This document shows, one piece after another, positions 42,126 to 51,148 of a stretch of DNA of 57,658 nucleotides. Below the pieces are notes generated by a model. It was not told where the DNA came from and did no database searches. It saw only the letters and a list, made by a program, of their open reading frames with translations. Made by a program: the position numbers and the translations under genes. Source of the stretch: CAZVFX01 sp964626565 (lineage in GTDB: Bacteria; Myxococcota_A; UBA9042; CAIXZC01); contig CAZVFX010000034.1 of the NCBI GenBank assembly GCA_964626565.1, positions 1-57,658 of the forward strand, written 5' to 3'. Every line of letters begins with the position of its first letter. Positions within the stretch are counted from its first letter, which is position 1.

Positions 42126-43511
42126 CTATTGCCAGCCGGTGAGGACGGGCCAGACAATCAGGGCCATGGCCAGCAGGATGAATACGATCTGAAGCGGAAG
42201 ATGCCAGCGGAACCACTTTTCGAACGGAATTCCAGCCATGGCCAGGGTGCCGACGGTCACTCCGGAGGTAGGAATGATCATGTTGGTGAAGCCGTCACCA
42301 AACTGATAGATGAGGACCGCGGTCTGGCGGCTGATGCCGGACAAGTCCGACAGCGGAGCCATGATGGGCATGGTGAGTGCGGCTTTTGTACTCCCCGACG
42401 GGATGAAGAAGTTCAGCCCCACCTGCAGGGCGTATTGGAGGTATGCGGAGGCCAGGGCGTGAAAGCCGGAAGTTGCCTGGGCCATGGAATATAGAATGGT
42501 ATCAAGAATGGCTGCGTCCTCCAGGACTGCGAGGATGCCGCCGGCGAAGCCGACTATCAGCGCGGCCGAAACCATGTCCTTGCAGCCGGTCGTAAACGAC
42601 GCGGCCAGACGGTTGGGGCTCTGTCCGGCCGCGATGCCCGCGGCAAGCCCCATGGCCAGGAACAAGCCGGCGATCTCGTTGATGTACCAGCCCCAGACAA
42701 TAACCCCCACGATCATCAGGGCAACACCGCCGGCGAGGATACCGACGCACAGCGCATGACGGGCTGTGAAGTCGGGAGCCTCCTCTCCTTTCTCTTTCAA
42801 CTCTTGTCGGCGCTTGCAATCGAGCTCGTACATGGGGCTGATCTCGGGGTTCTTTTTGACCCGGGCCGCATACACCATCACCCAGACGATGGACAGGGTC
42901 GTAGCGACACACCAGACAAATATCCGATAGCCCATACCGGAGAGCAGCTCGACGCCCGCTATCCCCTGGGCAATCTGCAAAGTAAATGGATTGATAAATG
43001 CACCGGCGAAGCCGACTCCTGCAGCCAGAAAAGTCAGGCAGACTCCAACGATGGAGTCGTAGCCTAACGCCAGCGCCAACGGTACGAATATCAGTGCAAA
43101 GGGCATGGCCTCCTCGCACATGCCGAAGGCCGCCCCAAAGAATGAGAACAGAGTCATGACGATGGGGATCACCAGGAATTCCCGGCCCTTGAGCAACCGC
43201 ACCAACCGGTGGATGCCCGCGGAGATGGCCCCCGAATCGTTGATCATGTAAAACGCGCCGCCCACAATGAAGATGAACGCGATGATGTCCGCCAGTTTCA
43301 GGAACCCCTTCACCGGTGCGACAAACACTTCCAGCAGTTGTGGGTGGGACTCGGTCTCGATGAACGACCCGTCCACCAGGACGAGGCGGGTTGAATCACC
43401 TACTTTCTGCTCCCTCCGCTCGTATTGCCCACCGGGAACGACCCATGTGGCGGCCGCGGCCAGCAGAATAAGTGCGAAGACAATTACGAAGACGTTGGGA
43501 ATTCGCGCCAC
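42126..43511 (-). CDS. YfcC/DcuC-family anion carrier
   Basis: 461 residues, about 12 membrane segments. The GTG start at 43511 lies one base after the EEP-lipoprotein stop with GGAG at seven bases. N-terminal WVVPGGQYER and the later FFIPSGSTKAALTMPIMAPLSDL and DGFTNMIIPTSGV are characteristic of the ArcD/DcuC superfamily (PF03606), which includes C4-dicarboxylate carriers, short-chain fatty-acid transporters and amino-acid antiporters. Given the metabolism in the window, a C4-dicarboxylate or fatty-acid role is likely but not proven. Confidence 0.82.
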   Translation of the reverse strand: MARIPNVFVIVFALILLAAAATWVVPGGQYERREQKVGDSTRLVLVDGSFIETESHPQLLEVFVAPVKGFLKLADIIAFIFIVGGAFYMINDSGAISAGIHRLVRLLKGREFLVIPIVMTLFSFFGAAFGMCEEAMPFALIFVPLALALGYDSIVGVCLTFLAAGVGFAGAFINPFTLQIAQGIAGVELLSGMGYRIFVWCVATTLSIVWVMVYAARVKKNPEISPMYELDCKRRQELKEKGEEAPDFTARHALCVGILAGGVALMIVGVIVWGWYINEIAGLFLAMGLAAGIAAGQSPNRLAASFTTGCKDMVSAALIVGFAGGILAVLEDAAILDTILYSMAQATSGFHALASAYLQYALQVGLNFFIPSGSTKAALTMPIMAPLSDLSGISRQTAVLIYQFGDGFTNMIIPTSGVTVGTLAMAGIPFEKWFRWHLPLQIVFILLAMALIVWPVLTGWQ

Positions 43512-43512
43512 G

Positions 43513-44622
43513 CTAGAACTCCACTTCGCAAATCACGGGACGGTGATCAAAGACGGTGGAATCCATCACGGGCTCCACTCCGGGCGATACGCCGGCAACC
43601 ACGCAATCCCCCTCAATGAAATCGCTGATCACATGATCGATATGCATGGTGGTGACGTGGGTGGCCGGCCCTTCCGCCGAGTCGGCCGAAATGAAGTGAA
43701 ACGGCTTTCCTGCTCCAACGTACTTGTTCAACTCTTTCGCACTCGGGTCCGCGCCCGCAAGCAAGAACGGATCGGTATTCAAGTCGCCCATGATCAGGTT
43801 CACTTCACCAAACGCGGCAGGTACTCCGTCCCCCCGATCCACAAAGATCTGCTGAAACTGGTACGTTCTGCACTCCATGTCCGAGTCCTTCATGCCCGCG
43901 TTGGCATGCGCGTTCACCAGCACCATGTAGCGTCCGTCGGTCAACTCGATTTCGATGGAGCCGATGCGGGCGGAATCAGAGCAGTTCTTGTCCCCCAGGC
44001 CCAGGCCCCAGATTCCGCCAAAACACACCTCATCCTCGGGGCACCCCACGAAACGTCCGAAGTCTCGTCGCACTCCCGCGCACCTGTCCTCCGCGTTCAG
44101 GTTGCAGGCGATCTGGTAGTCGGCGCCCAGCAGGCGTTCCATCTGGTAGGGGCGGTCAGGGGTATATCCGTTGCACACGAGGTCCAGTTCCGGCTTGTCC
44201 TCGATATCCTCACACCATGGATCGTGAAAAACCTCCTGAAACGCGACGATCTCCGGCTTCAATTCAGCCAGAAACTCGGTGGCCTCTTCTTCGGCGGGAT
44301 TCCACGAAAGGCTGTTGCCATAATGGGCATCGACTTCCTCAGCGTGCTCGTCCGTGTACCCATCACCGTTGCCCTCTTCCTCGTCCTTGCTGTGCAACTG
44401 TCCGCTGGAAGTGCCCGCGTTAAAAGTCATTACGGTGAACTTCAACGGCTCGGCTGCCACCTCCGTCGATATTTCGGTGGTTACCTCCGGACTCACCACC
44501 TCGACCGGAACCTCGACCACGACGTCCGCTTCCTCCAGTTCGCATATTCCATCGTCTACGCTGCTGCAGGAAGCGGCTGCCATCACAATGATTGCCGTCA
44601 GAGCAAGAAATGATCGCACCAT
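43513..44622 (-). CDS. EEP-fold (endonuclease/exonuclease/phosphatase) lipoprotein
   Basis: 369 residues with lipobox AASC at Cys19, then an acidic, valine-rich spacer. The EEP catalytic set is present: FNAGT, Glu in VAFQEVF, His in VNAHANA, IMGDLNTD, IDHVISD, and the final FDHRPV. Members hydrolyse phosphodiesters in nucleic acids, phosphoinositides or sphingomyelin. As a lipoprotein it probably acts on extracellular nucleic acid or phospholipid. Start ATG 44622 after GGGAGG. First gene of the three-gene minus-strand cluster. Confidence 0.82.
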   Translation of the reverse strand: MVRSFLALTAIIVMAAASCSSVDDGICELEEADVVVEVPVEVVSPEVTTEISTEVAAEPLKFTVMTFNAGTSSGQLHSKDEEEGNGDGYTDEHAEEVDAHYGNSLSWNPAEEEATEFLAELKPEIVAFQEVFHDPWCEDIEDKPELDLVCNGYTPDRPYQMERLLGADYQIACNLNAEDRCAGVRRDFGRFVGCPEDEVCFGGIWGLGLGDKNCSDSARIGSIEIELTDGRYMVLVNAHANAGMKDSDMECRTYQFQQIFVDRGDGVPAAFGEVNLIMGDLNTDPFLLAGADPSAKELNKYVGAGKPFHFISADSAEGPATHVTTMHIDHVISDFIEGDCVVAGVSPGVEPVMDSTVFDHRPVICEVEF

Positions 44623-44652
44623 TTCGTGCGTCCTCCCAACTGTTCCCCCGTC

Positions 44653-44681
44653 ATTATGAACGATGCAGATGCAGACGGCAA
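44653..44681 (-). promoter_or_regulatory. Putative promoter of the EEP-lipoprotein cluster
   Basis: Minus strand TTGCCG (44681-44676), 17-base spacer, CATAAT (44658-44653), 31 bases from the start codon. Confidence 0.5.
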
Positions 44682-44716
44682 GTCAGCCCATGCGGAAAAA
44701 AAACTAAAAAAGGGGA

Positions 44717-44744
44717 TTGACAAACCACCGAGGCGGAGTATGCT
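44717..44744 (+). promoter_or_regulatory. Promoter of the TetR-LolA-ABC operon
   Basis: TTGACA (44717-44722), 16-base spacer, TATGCT (44739-44744), with the operator beginning two bases downstream. Confidence 0.6.
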
Positions 44745-44745
44745 T

Positions 44746-44807
44746 TAGACCGGGTGGTCTAACTGGCCGGTCGAACCTGCTGGTCGTACCGGATGGTTGA
44801 ACCACAT
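44746..44807. promoter_or_regulatory. Operator palindrome and four 13-bp iterons for the TetR regulator
   Basis: TAGACCGGGTGGTCTA (44746-44761) is a perfect 16-base palindrome over the transcription start. From 44756 the unit GGTNNNACC (first copy ACT) repeats four times at exactly 13-base spacing: 44756, 44769, 44782 and 44795. The array ends 27 bases before the TetR start codon. Confidence 0.65.
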
Positions 44808-44834
44808 AGTCTGTTTTGTTTAGGAGGGGTAAAA

Positions 44835-45515
44835 ATGGTGAGGCCCAGGTTCTTCAATTTGCCGCCGGAAAAACAGGAAGAGATCCTGGATGCAGCGGCT
44901 GCGGAATTTTCCACCAACCCATACAAGGATGCGTCGCTCAATAGGATTATCGAGGCCGCGGGACTCAGTAAAGGTGCCATGTACTACTACTTCGATGACA
45001 AGGAGGACCTTTATCTGACCGTCCTTCAACGGGTGCAGGAGAGCTTCATGGAGGCCCTGGGCACCTTGGGCGAGTGCCATACCGCGGATGAATACTGGCA
45101 GGAAGTCGAGGTGCTGTTCATCCGAGGCGGCCGCATGAAGATGGAGCGCCCCGAGATGATCGCCATCGGGATTTCGTTCCTCAAGGCTGCAGCCGCGGGC
45201 GAGTTGAGCGTGCCGCCGGCTACTCTGTTTCACGGCATGTTGGAGTGGATGGAGGAGTTGGTCAAGAAGGGGCAGCAGGTGAGCGCGGTGCGCACCGACA
45301 TCCCTTCCGACCTGCTCGTTGCCATGGTGTACGGGGTGGGCGAAACCATCGACCTGTGGGCGGCGCGCAATATCCAGGACATGACAGACATCGATTGGAA
45401 GAAGGCCATAGATTTCTACATCGGAATGTTCCGGCGTCTGATGCAGCCGGGAGATGATGAAGGGTTTTTCTGGAAAGTGCCGGAGAGGACTGTTGACGAT
45501 GACGAGGGTACTTAG
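44835..45515 (+). CDS. TetR-family transcriptional regulator
   Basis: 226 residues from ATG 44835 (AGGAGG seven or so bases upstream). The N-terminal helix-turn-helix has SLNRIIEAAGLSKGAMYYYF (residues about 35-54), the TetR signature; the C-terminal ligand-binding part is helical and contains MVYGVGETIDLWAA. It lies at the head of its own operon and directly after a palindrome/iteron array, so autoregulation is likely. The ligand is unknown; downstream genes point to a hydrophobic or envelope-active compound. Confidence 0.93.
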   Translation: MVRPRFFNLPPEKQEEILDAAAAEFSTNPYKDASLNRIIEAAGLSKGAMYYYFDDKEDLYLTVLQRVQESFMEALGTLGECHTADEYWQEVEVLFIRGGRMKMERPEMIAIGISFLKAAAAGELSVPPATLFHGMLEWMEELVKKGQQVSAVRTDIPSDLLVAMVYGVGETIDLWAARNIQDMTDIDWKKAIDFYIGMFRRLMQPGDDEGFFWKVPERTVDDDEGT

Positions 45516-45536
45516 GAAATGAACGGGAGGTGCAAA

Positions 45537-46322
45537 ATGCTTTGGAACAGGCAAATGTTGGTTGGCGTCTTGTTTGCGCTGGTGCTCGTGTCCTTCAGCT
45601 CTCCGGCTGGAGCTGAAGGGGGCGAGGCTCCGACCAAGGAAATGGCCATAAAGATCATCGACGACATGGAGAACCGCATGCGCGGCAAGGCTTCCGTGGG
45701 CGAGATGGAGATGTTCATCAAGCGCTGGGACCGCAGCATGACCATGAAGTTCTGGGAGGTCTATCCCGACAAGAGCCTGGTGAAAATCACGGCGCCGGCG
45801 GAGGACGCGGGGATGGGGTCGTTGAAGCTGGGGCCGGATCTGTGGAGCTACAATCCCAAGATCGATCAGGTCCAGAAGATCCCGCCTTCGCTGATGCTCG
45901 ATTCATGGATGGGCAGCGACTTCACCAACGATGACGTGTCTCGCAGCTCCAGCGTGAAGCTTGACTATGATGTCGGGAAGCCCACGGCCGGGGAGTTGGA
46001 AGGGGTAAAGACCTGGCGGGTCCCGCTGTTTCCAAAGCCTGAGAGTCCGGTGGTTTGGGAGAAGCAGGTAATTGAGGTTGCCCAGGATGACTATCGGCCA
46101 ATTCGGCAGGAGTACTACGATGAAAAAGGGAAACTGGCCCGCCTGATGCTGTTCTCCGAATACAAGAAGATGGATGACGGCCGCCTGTACCCGTTCCTGT
46201 GGCGCATGGACAATCTGCAGGAGAAGGGCAGGTACACGGAGATCCGGGTCAAGTCCATGAAATTCAAGGATTCCTTGCCCAAGCGCAAGTTCAGCATTCG
46301 CGGCCTGAAGAGGGGGCGGTAG
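45537..46322 (+). CDS. Periplasmic LolA-like outer-membrane lipoprotein-sorting protein
   Basis: 261 residues; ATG 45537 after GGGAGG. Signal peptide ending AGA, then a LolA/LolB-type half-barrel with MKFWEVYPDKSLVKITAPA, DLWSYNPKIDQVQKIPPS and KLARLMLFSEYKKM, the pattern of the 'outer membrane lipoprotein-sorting' family (PF17131). It is expected to carry a lipid or lipoprotein acyl chain across the periplasm. It is next to FtsX-type permeases and an ATPase, so it probably works with them as a Lol-like extraction/delivery system. Confidence 0.85.
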   Translation: MLWNRQMLVGVLFALVLVSFSSPAGAEGGEAPTKEMAIKIIDDMENRMRGKASVGEMEMFIKRWDRSMTMKFWEVYPDKSLVKITAPAEDAGMGSLKLGPDLWSYNPKIDQVQKIPPSLMLDSWMGSDFTNDDVSRSSSVKLDYDVGKPTAGELEGVKTWRVPLFPKPESPVVWEKQVIEVAQDDYRPIRQEYYDEKGKLARLMLFSEYKKMDDGRLYPFLWRMDNLQEKGRYTEIRVKSMKFKDSLPKRKFSIRGLKRGR

Positions 46323-46326
46323 AGCC

Positions 46327-47862
46327 ATGAGCACTCTGCACTTCATCTCATTGTGCTGGAGGGACCTGTGGCGCAATCGTCGCCGCACGATCCTTACCGG
46401 CCTGGTCATGACTTTTGCAGTTACCATAATGATCCTGTTCATCGGCATGGGAGACGGTGCGCACACCCAGATGATCCGCAGCGCAACCGACTCGTTCCTC
46501 GGGCAGATCCAGATCCAGGAGAAGGGCTACATGGACGAGCCTGATCTCCTCCACCGGCTCGAAATTGACCAACTGGTCAAGGTGTACGAACTCCTCGGTC
46601 GAGCGGAGGGTGTGACCGGTTGGGCGCCTCGCGTCGCGACGGGCGGGCTGTTAAGCAAGAAGGTGCCCGACCCGCTGGATGAAGATGACCTGGACGCATA
46701 TCGGGACATGACGTCGGAAGGTGCATTCGTAGTCGGGGTCGACCCTGCGATGGAGCGCACAGTAAGCGTGCTTCAGGAATCTCTAGTCGCAGACGCACCC
46801 CAGGATCGTTGCCTTAGAGGCTGCCGCATGGCGTTGGGAGAGATTTACGCGGCCGCGGATGATTGCGCGGAAATCTGTTCCGATTCGAAGTCCGGATTCG
46901 CGGGAGAAACTTGTCTGGCCTTGGCGAAGCACACTTGCAAAGGGCGCTGCGATCCCGAGGATGACCTGTGTTATGAGGAGGACTGCGAGGAGCGCTTCGG
47001 GGACTACTGTGACCCTGCCACATTTCTGGGCGACAGCGACCCGTTTTCAGATCAGCCGTATCTGGGCCAGATGGTGCTCGGCTCGGGCCTTGCCCGGGTG
47101 CTTGATGTTGGCGTAGGAGACCGTGTTGCGCTTACGAGCGGGACCTCTCAGGGACGACCTTTCGCATCGCTGTATCGGGTCGCTGGATTGGTGAAGACTG
47201 GAAGCCTGGACATCAACCGCACTTTCGCACTGACCCATCACACGAAACTAGCCAAGGGCCTTGAGATGCCGGGAGCCGCATCCTTCGTCGTTGTATCGGT
47301 AGACGATCTTGACGGCACCGAAGGGATCGCTGCGGGGGTCAAAGAGCTGGTCGCCGAAGCGGACCCGAACCTGGTGGCGCTGGGCTGGATGGAGTTGTCA
47401 CCGGAGTTGGAGGTCTTCATCAAGATCGATCAGGGGAGCCTTCTTGTGACCTTGGTCTTCCTAGTGATGATCGTAGGCGTCATCCTGGCAAATGTAGTGA
47501 CCATGTCGGTTATGGAAAGGACCCGCGAATACGGAGTTCGGCTGGCCCTGGGCGAGCCGCCCAACCGCATCACCCTGGGCCTCATCACTGAGACCATGTT
47601 GCTGGCTCTGCTTGCCAGCGCACTGGGATGCCTCATCGGCGAAGCGGCCAACTACTACTTCCAACTCAACGGCTTCGACCTCGGCATGGGGGAAATCGAG
47701 TCGACGGGAGTGCTGATCTCGACCTACTACTACACTGAAGTGACGCTCTACGGCCTGGTCTTTTCGGTGTGCACCGTTCTGGTTCTGGCCCTGGCCGGTG
47801 CGGTCTATCCGGCCTGGCGGATTCGGCGACTGAAACCCGTCGAAGCGTTGAGATTCGTGTGA
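46327..47862 (+). CDS. FtsX/LolCE-type ABC permease with cysteine-rich insertion
   Basis: 511 residues. One membrane helix near the N-terminus (22-40), a large periplasmic domain (about 45-370), three helices at the C-terminus and the cytoplasmic motif AWRIRRLKPVEALRF. The special feature is residues 161-229, with ten cysteines (162, 166, 180, 184, 196, 204, 208, 215, 220, 228) in an otherwise cysteine-poor protein; the sister permease lacks this block. The insertion is probably a disulfide-bonded or metal-binding module facing the periplasm. It starts four bases after the LolA-like stop. Confidence 0.85.
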   Translation: MSTLHFISLCWRDLWRNRRRTILTGLVMTFAVTIMILFIGMGDGAHTQMIRSATDSFLGQIQIQEKGYMDEPDLLHRLEIDQLVKVYELLGRAEGVTGWAPRVATGGLLSKKVPDPLDEDDLDAYRDMTSEGAFVVGVDPAMERTVSVLQESLVADAPQDRCLRGCRMALGEIYAAADDCAEICSDSKSGFAGETCLALAKHTCKGRCDPEDDLCYEEDCEERFGDYCDPATFLGDSDPFSDQPYLGQMVLGSGLARVLDVGVGDRVALTSGTSQGRPFASLYRVAGLVKTGSLDINRTFALTHHTKLAKGLEMPGAASFVVVSVDDLDGTEGIAAGVKELVAEADPNLVALGWMELSPELEVFIKIDQGSLLVTLVFLVMIVGVILANVVTMSVMERTREYGVRLALGEPPNRITLGLITETMLLALLASALGCLIGEAANYYFQLNGFDLGMGEIESTGVLISTYYYTEVTLYGLVFSVCTVLVLALAGAVYPAWRIRRLKPVEALRFV

Positions 47863-47872
47863 GGAGGACGAA

Positions 47873-49177
47873 ATGCAATTAAAGATGGCCTGGAGAAACT
47901 TGTGGCGAAATCAAAGACGAACAGGCCTCACCGTAGCCGCCATTGGCCTCGGACTCATGGTGCTCATCGTCATGGTTTCGTTTACGGAAGGGATGAAAGA
48001 AATCATGGTGGAGCAGATCGCCAAGTCCAGCATGGGACACGTGCAAATCCATCATCCCGACTACCTGGAGAAGAGGACCACCACGTTGGTGATGAGGGAT
48101 GCCTCCCGCCTGACGAAAGTGGTCTCCGAAGTCGAGGGGGTCAAGGCGGTAAGCTCTCGGCTGCTGTTTTCCGGCAGTATCCGCTCCAACACCGCAAGCA
48201 CCGTACGCGTGGTGAAAGTTTCTGCGGTCGACCCCGAACTCGAGCGCAATTTCTCGGCCCTGCCTGCCAAGGTAGCGGAAGGCGGCTTTGTGACGCGGCC
48301 GCCCGAAGCGTTGAAGCCCAACGCACCGCTTCGAGATCAACTGCGAAAGGGCATTCTCGTCGGCAGGAAGTTAGCTGACCAACTCAAGGTGCAGTTGGGG
48401 TCCAAAGTAAGTGTCTCCACCGCCGGATTCGACGGCGCCCCGGCCGCCGCGGGGTTCTTTGTAACCGGCATTCTGGAGACCGGCACCGACGCTTTCGACA
48501 AGCACCTGGTGATGGTTTCGTTGAAAGACATGCAGAAGACCACCGGCGCCGGCGACGCGGTTCACGAGATCTCCATCATGACTGAACCGGGATACGACCT
48601 GGACGATCTTGCCTCCCGCATGGAAGCCGCAATTGCGGAGCAGAACGAAGACGGGGCCATGGGACCCACCCAGGTGCTCCCCTGGTACAAGGTGATGCCC
48701 GACATCAAGCAGATGCTGGATATGTTCGACGCCTGGAACGGCGTACTCTACCTGCTGATGTTGGTGATTCTGAGCGCCGGGATTCTCACTACCATGTTTA
48801 TGGTCGTATTCGAGCGCAAGAGGGAATTCGGCGTGCGACTGGCGCTGGGTACGAGACCCGCCACTCTATTCGGGGGCGTCATGTTGGAGGCGCTTCTCAT
48901 CGCCTCATTGGCCGGGGTCGTGGGGCTGATCACCGGTGCCGTGGCGGTGGCCTGGTTGGTCTTCTACGGCCTGGATTTGAGCTTCATAATGGGCGGATTC
49001 GATTTCGCCGGGCTTTTTATTGAGAACATTTACTACGGGTCGGCGAAACCAAAGGTGTTCATCGAGCCGACCGTCGTGGTGTTTGTGGGGACGGTACTGT
49101 TTGCTCTCTGGCCCGCGTTGAAGGTGGCTCGCATGAAGGCACTCGACGCAATCCGCCAGGGCGGAACAACCCAGTGA
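47873..49177 (+). CDS. FtsX/LolCE-type ABC permease
   Basis: 434 residues, ATG after GAGGAGG. N-terminal NLWRNQRRTGLTVAAIGLGLM helix (cut within 20 residues around 10-29), periplasmic domain, and three C-terminal helices with FERKREFGVRLALGTRP, the family's coupling segment. Forms a heterodimer with the preceding permease, likely driven by the ATPase downstream. Unlike its partner it has almost no cysteine. Confidence 0.9.
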   Translation: MQLKMAWRNLWRNQRRTGLTVAAIGLGLMVLIVMVSFTEGMKEIMVEQIAKSSMGHVQIHHPDYLEKRTTTLVMRDASRLTKVVSEVEGVKAVSSRLLFSGSIRSNTASTVRVVKVSAVDPELERNFSALPAKVAEGGFVTRPPEALKPNAPLRDQLRKGILVGRKLADQLKVQLGSKVSVSTAGFDGAPAAAGFFVTGILETGTDAFDKHLVMVSLKDMQKTTGAGDAVHEISIMTEPGYDLDDLASRMEAAIAEQNEDGAMGPTQVLPWYKVMPDIKQMLDMFDAWNGVLYLLMLVILSAGILTTMFMVVFERKREFGVRLALGTRPATLFGGVMLEALLIASLAGVVGLITGAVAVAWLVFYGLDLSFIMGGFDFAGLFIENIYYGSAKPKVFIEPTVVVFVGTVLFALWPALKVARMKALDAIRQGGTTQ

Positions 49178-49193
49178 AGGCGAGGGAATTGTC

Positions 49194-49883
49194 ATGAACA
49201 ACGTCATAGTTGAAACTAAGAAGGTGGTAAGGACATTTGAAGTAGGGGACGTCAAGGTAAGGGCGCTGCGAGGGGTCGACCTGAAGGTCACTGCCGGGGA
49301 GTTCATCGCGGTGGCCGGGCCTTCCGGCTCGGGCAAGACGACTCTGTTCAACCTCATCGGCGGGCTGGACGACCCCACCGAAGGTGAAGTTCTGGTTGAC
49401 GGACAGGGTCTGTCAGGAATGAACCGCAAGCAGCTCTCACGCTTGAGGCTCGACAAGATCGGCTTCGTGTTTCAGGCCTACAACCTCATTCCGGTGCTCA
49501 CTGCATTTGAGAACGTGGAATACCCGCTGGTATTGAAAGGCACGCCGTCAAAGGAACGGCACCAACGGGTGGAGGCCCTGCTGTCGGCGGTGGGCCTTGG
49601 CGACATGATGCACCGACGCCCCATGCAGATGAGTGGCGGACAACAGCAGCGGGTAGCCATCGCCAGGTCGCTGGTGTGCGACCCTGTGGTGGTGCTGGCC
49701 GACGAGCCCACTGCTAATGTGGACTCCGAAACCGGCGCCGCACTACTCGAATTGATGACGAATCTCAACCGTGAAAAGAACCTTACCTTTCTATTTTCCA
49801 CACACGACCCCATGGTCATGGAAGCCGCTCGACGTCTCGTCCGCTTGAAGGACGGAATGATCGATAGCGATGTGGAGCAATAG
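49194..49883 (+). CDS. LolD/MacB-type ABC transporter ATPase
   Basis: 229 residues. Walker A GPSGSGKTT, signature MSGGQQQRVAIARSL, Walker B VVVLADEPTAN and the H-loop histidine in FSTHDP are present. Length and order (ATPase after two FtsX-type permeases) match LolCDE-like mechanotransmission exporters, which extract a substrate from the outer leaflet of the inner membrane and pass it to a periplasmic carrier such as the LolA-like protein encoded two genes earlier. Confidence 0.95.
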   Translation: MNNVIVETKKVVRTFEVGDVKVRALRGVDLKVTAGEFIAVAGPSGSGKTTLFNLIGGLDDPTEGEVLVDGQGLSGMNRKQLSRLRLDKIGFVFQAYNLIPVLTAFENVEYPLVLKGTPSKERHQRVEALLSAVGLGDMMHRRPMQMSGGQQQRVAIARSLVCDPVVVLADEPTANVDSETGAALLELMTNLNREKNLTFLFSTHDPMVMEAARRLVRLKDGMIDSDVEQ

Positions 49884-49884
49884 G

Positions 49885-51144
49885 ATGGTCGATACTCGAT
49901 GGTGGACGGTCATCGTGGCGGCGTGCATCCTGATGCTGGGAAACGCTCAATTGGCCGCGGCGGAGCTGTGGGTCAGCGAAGACGAGGAGATTGCCTGGGA
50001 GGGGTGGGGATACCTGAAGACCCAGACTCTGGGCTTCGATTTCCGCGACATCAAGCTCTATCCCACGGACCGGGGAGCCCAGCACACTGCCCGCGCTCGC
50101 TTCGCCTCCGATCTGTACTGGGGAGAAGCCAGGGCTTCCGCCGAGTACGAATTTCGTTTCACGTCGCTGACCAGCGGTCTGGAGGGAAGCCAGGACCTGC
50201 TCAGTATGGGCTCCTCAAGCGCGGGAAGGCCGCGACTCTGGGACCCGGACCCGGACAGCAGTGGCGGCACAGTGATCGAGCATGACATTGACCGGGCATA
50301 CCTGTCGTATCCCGTCGGTCCAACCGACTTCAAGGTAGGAAGGCAAGCGATATCCTGGGGCAGCGCCTGGTTCTGGAAACCCACTGACCGGTTCAGCCCT
50401 TTCTCGCCCATGGACGTGGACCCGGACGTCAAGACCGGCGTCGACGCCGTGCGGGCGGAGACCTTTCTAGGAGAGAAGTCCAGCCTCGACCTCATTGCCA
50501 CATTCGAACGGCATCCGGACACCGACCGGGAGCTTTGGGTCCACGGGGGCGGGCGCGTTCGAACCTCGGTGGGCCGATACGATCTGGCCTTGTCCGGTGC
50601 TCGTTTCCAGCTATCCGAAGAAACGCTCTGGATGGCCGGCGCCGAATTCACCGGGGAACTGGGCAAAGTCGGATTCCGGGGGGAAGCCGCCTTCAACTAC
50701 CTCGAAGAGGGCGAAGACTGGTACGTCGAAGGGGTTATGGGATTGGACTACCGCTTCCCTCAGGGCCTGTCTCTGGCCGGCGAGCTGTTCTACAACGGCT
50801 ACGGCACTGACGACCCCGACGAGTACGTGAAGTACTTCGCCGACCCGGTACGAGGCGAGAGACTCAGTCGCGGAGAGACTTTCAACATGGGGCGTTACTA
50901 CGCCGGCATGTCGGCTGCGTACGAACTCACTCCACTGATGCAACTCACCCTGGCGGGGATGGGCAACCTCACCGACCCGTCAGCGCTGGTTATCGCAGGA
51001 TTCCGCTGGTCCGTGGTCGAAAACGGTCGCTTCACCGCGGGGGCGATGCTCCCCGTGGGCGAAAAACCCGACGGACTGAGTTTCAAGTCTGAATTCGGCA
51101 GCATGCCTGTGTTGGGCTATGCCGTGATGAAAATGTCGTTCTGA
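49885..51144 (+). CDS. Outer-membrane beta-barrel protein of the TetR operon
   Basis: 419 residues from ATG 49885 (GGAG seven bases upstream); the overlapping ATG at 49870 has no good site. Signal peptide ending AAA, then alternating amphipathic strands with many Gly and aromatic residues, ending in a terminal phenylalanine (MKMSF) as in porins and OMPs. Patterns such as GRQAISWGSAWFWKPTDRFSP suggest a barrel of the DUF1302/alginate-export kind, though I cannot be definite. It overlaps nothing but follows the ATPase by one base. It may be the outer-membrane exit for the substrate of the Lol-like system. Confidence 0.78.
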   Translation: MVDTRWWTVIVAACILMLGNAQLAAAELWVSEDEEIAWEGWGYLKTQTLGFDFRDIKLYPTDRGAQHTARARFASDLYWGEARASAEYEFRFTSLTSGLEGSQDLLSMGSSSAGRPRLWDPDPDSSGGTVIEHDIDRAYLSYPVGPTDFKVGRQAISWGSAWFWKPTDRFSPFSPMDVDPDVKTGVDAVRAETFLGEKSSLDLIATFERHPDTDRELWVHGGGRVRTSVGRYDLALSGARFQLSEETLWMAGAEFTGELGKVGFRGEAAFNYLEEGEDWYVEGVMGLDYRFPQGLSLAGELFYNGYGTDDPDEYVKYFADPVRGERLSRGETFNMGRYYAGMSAAYELTPLMQLTLAGMGNLTDPSALVIAGFRWSVVENGRFTAGAMLPVGEKPDGLSFKSEFGSMPVLGYAVMKMSF

Positions 51145-51148
51145 TTAC

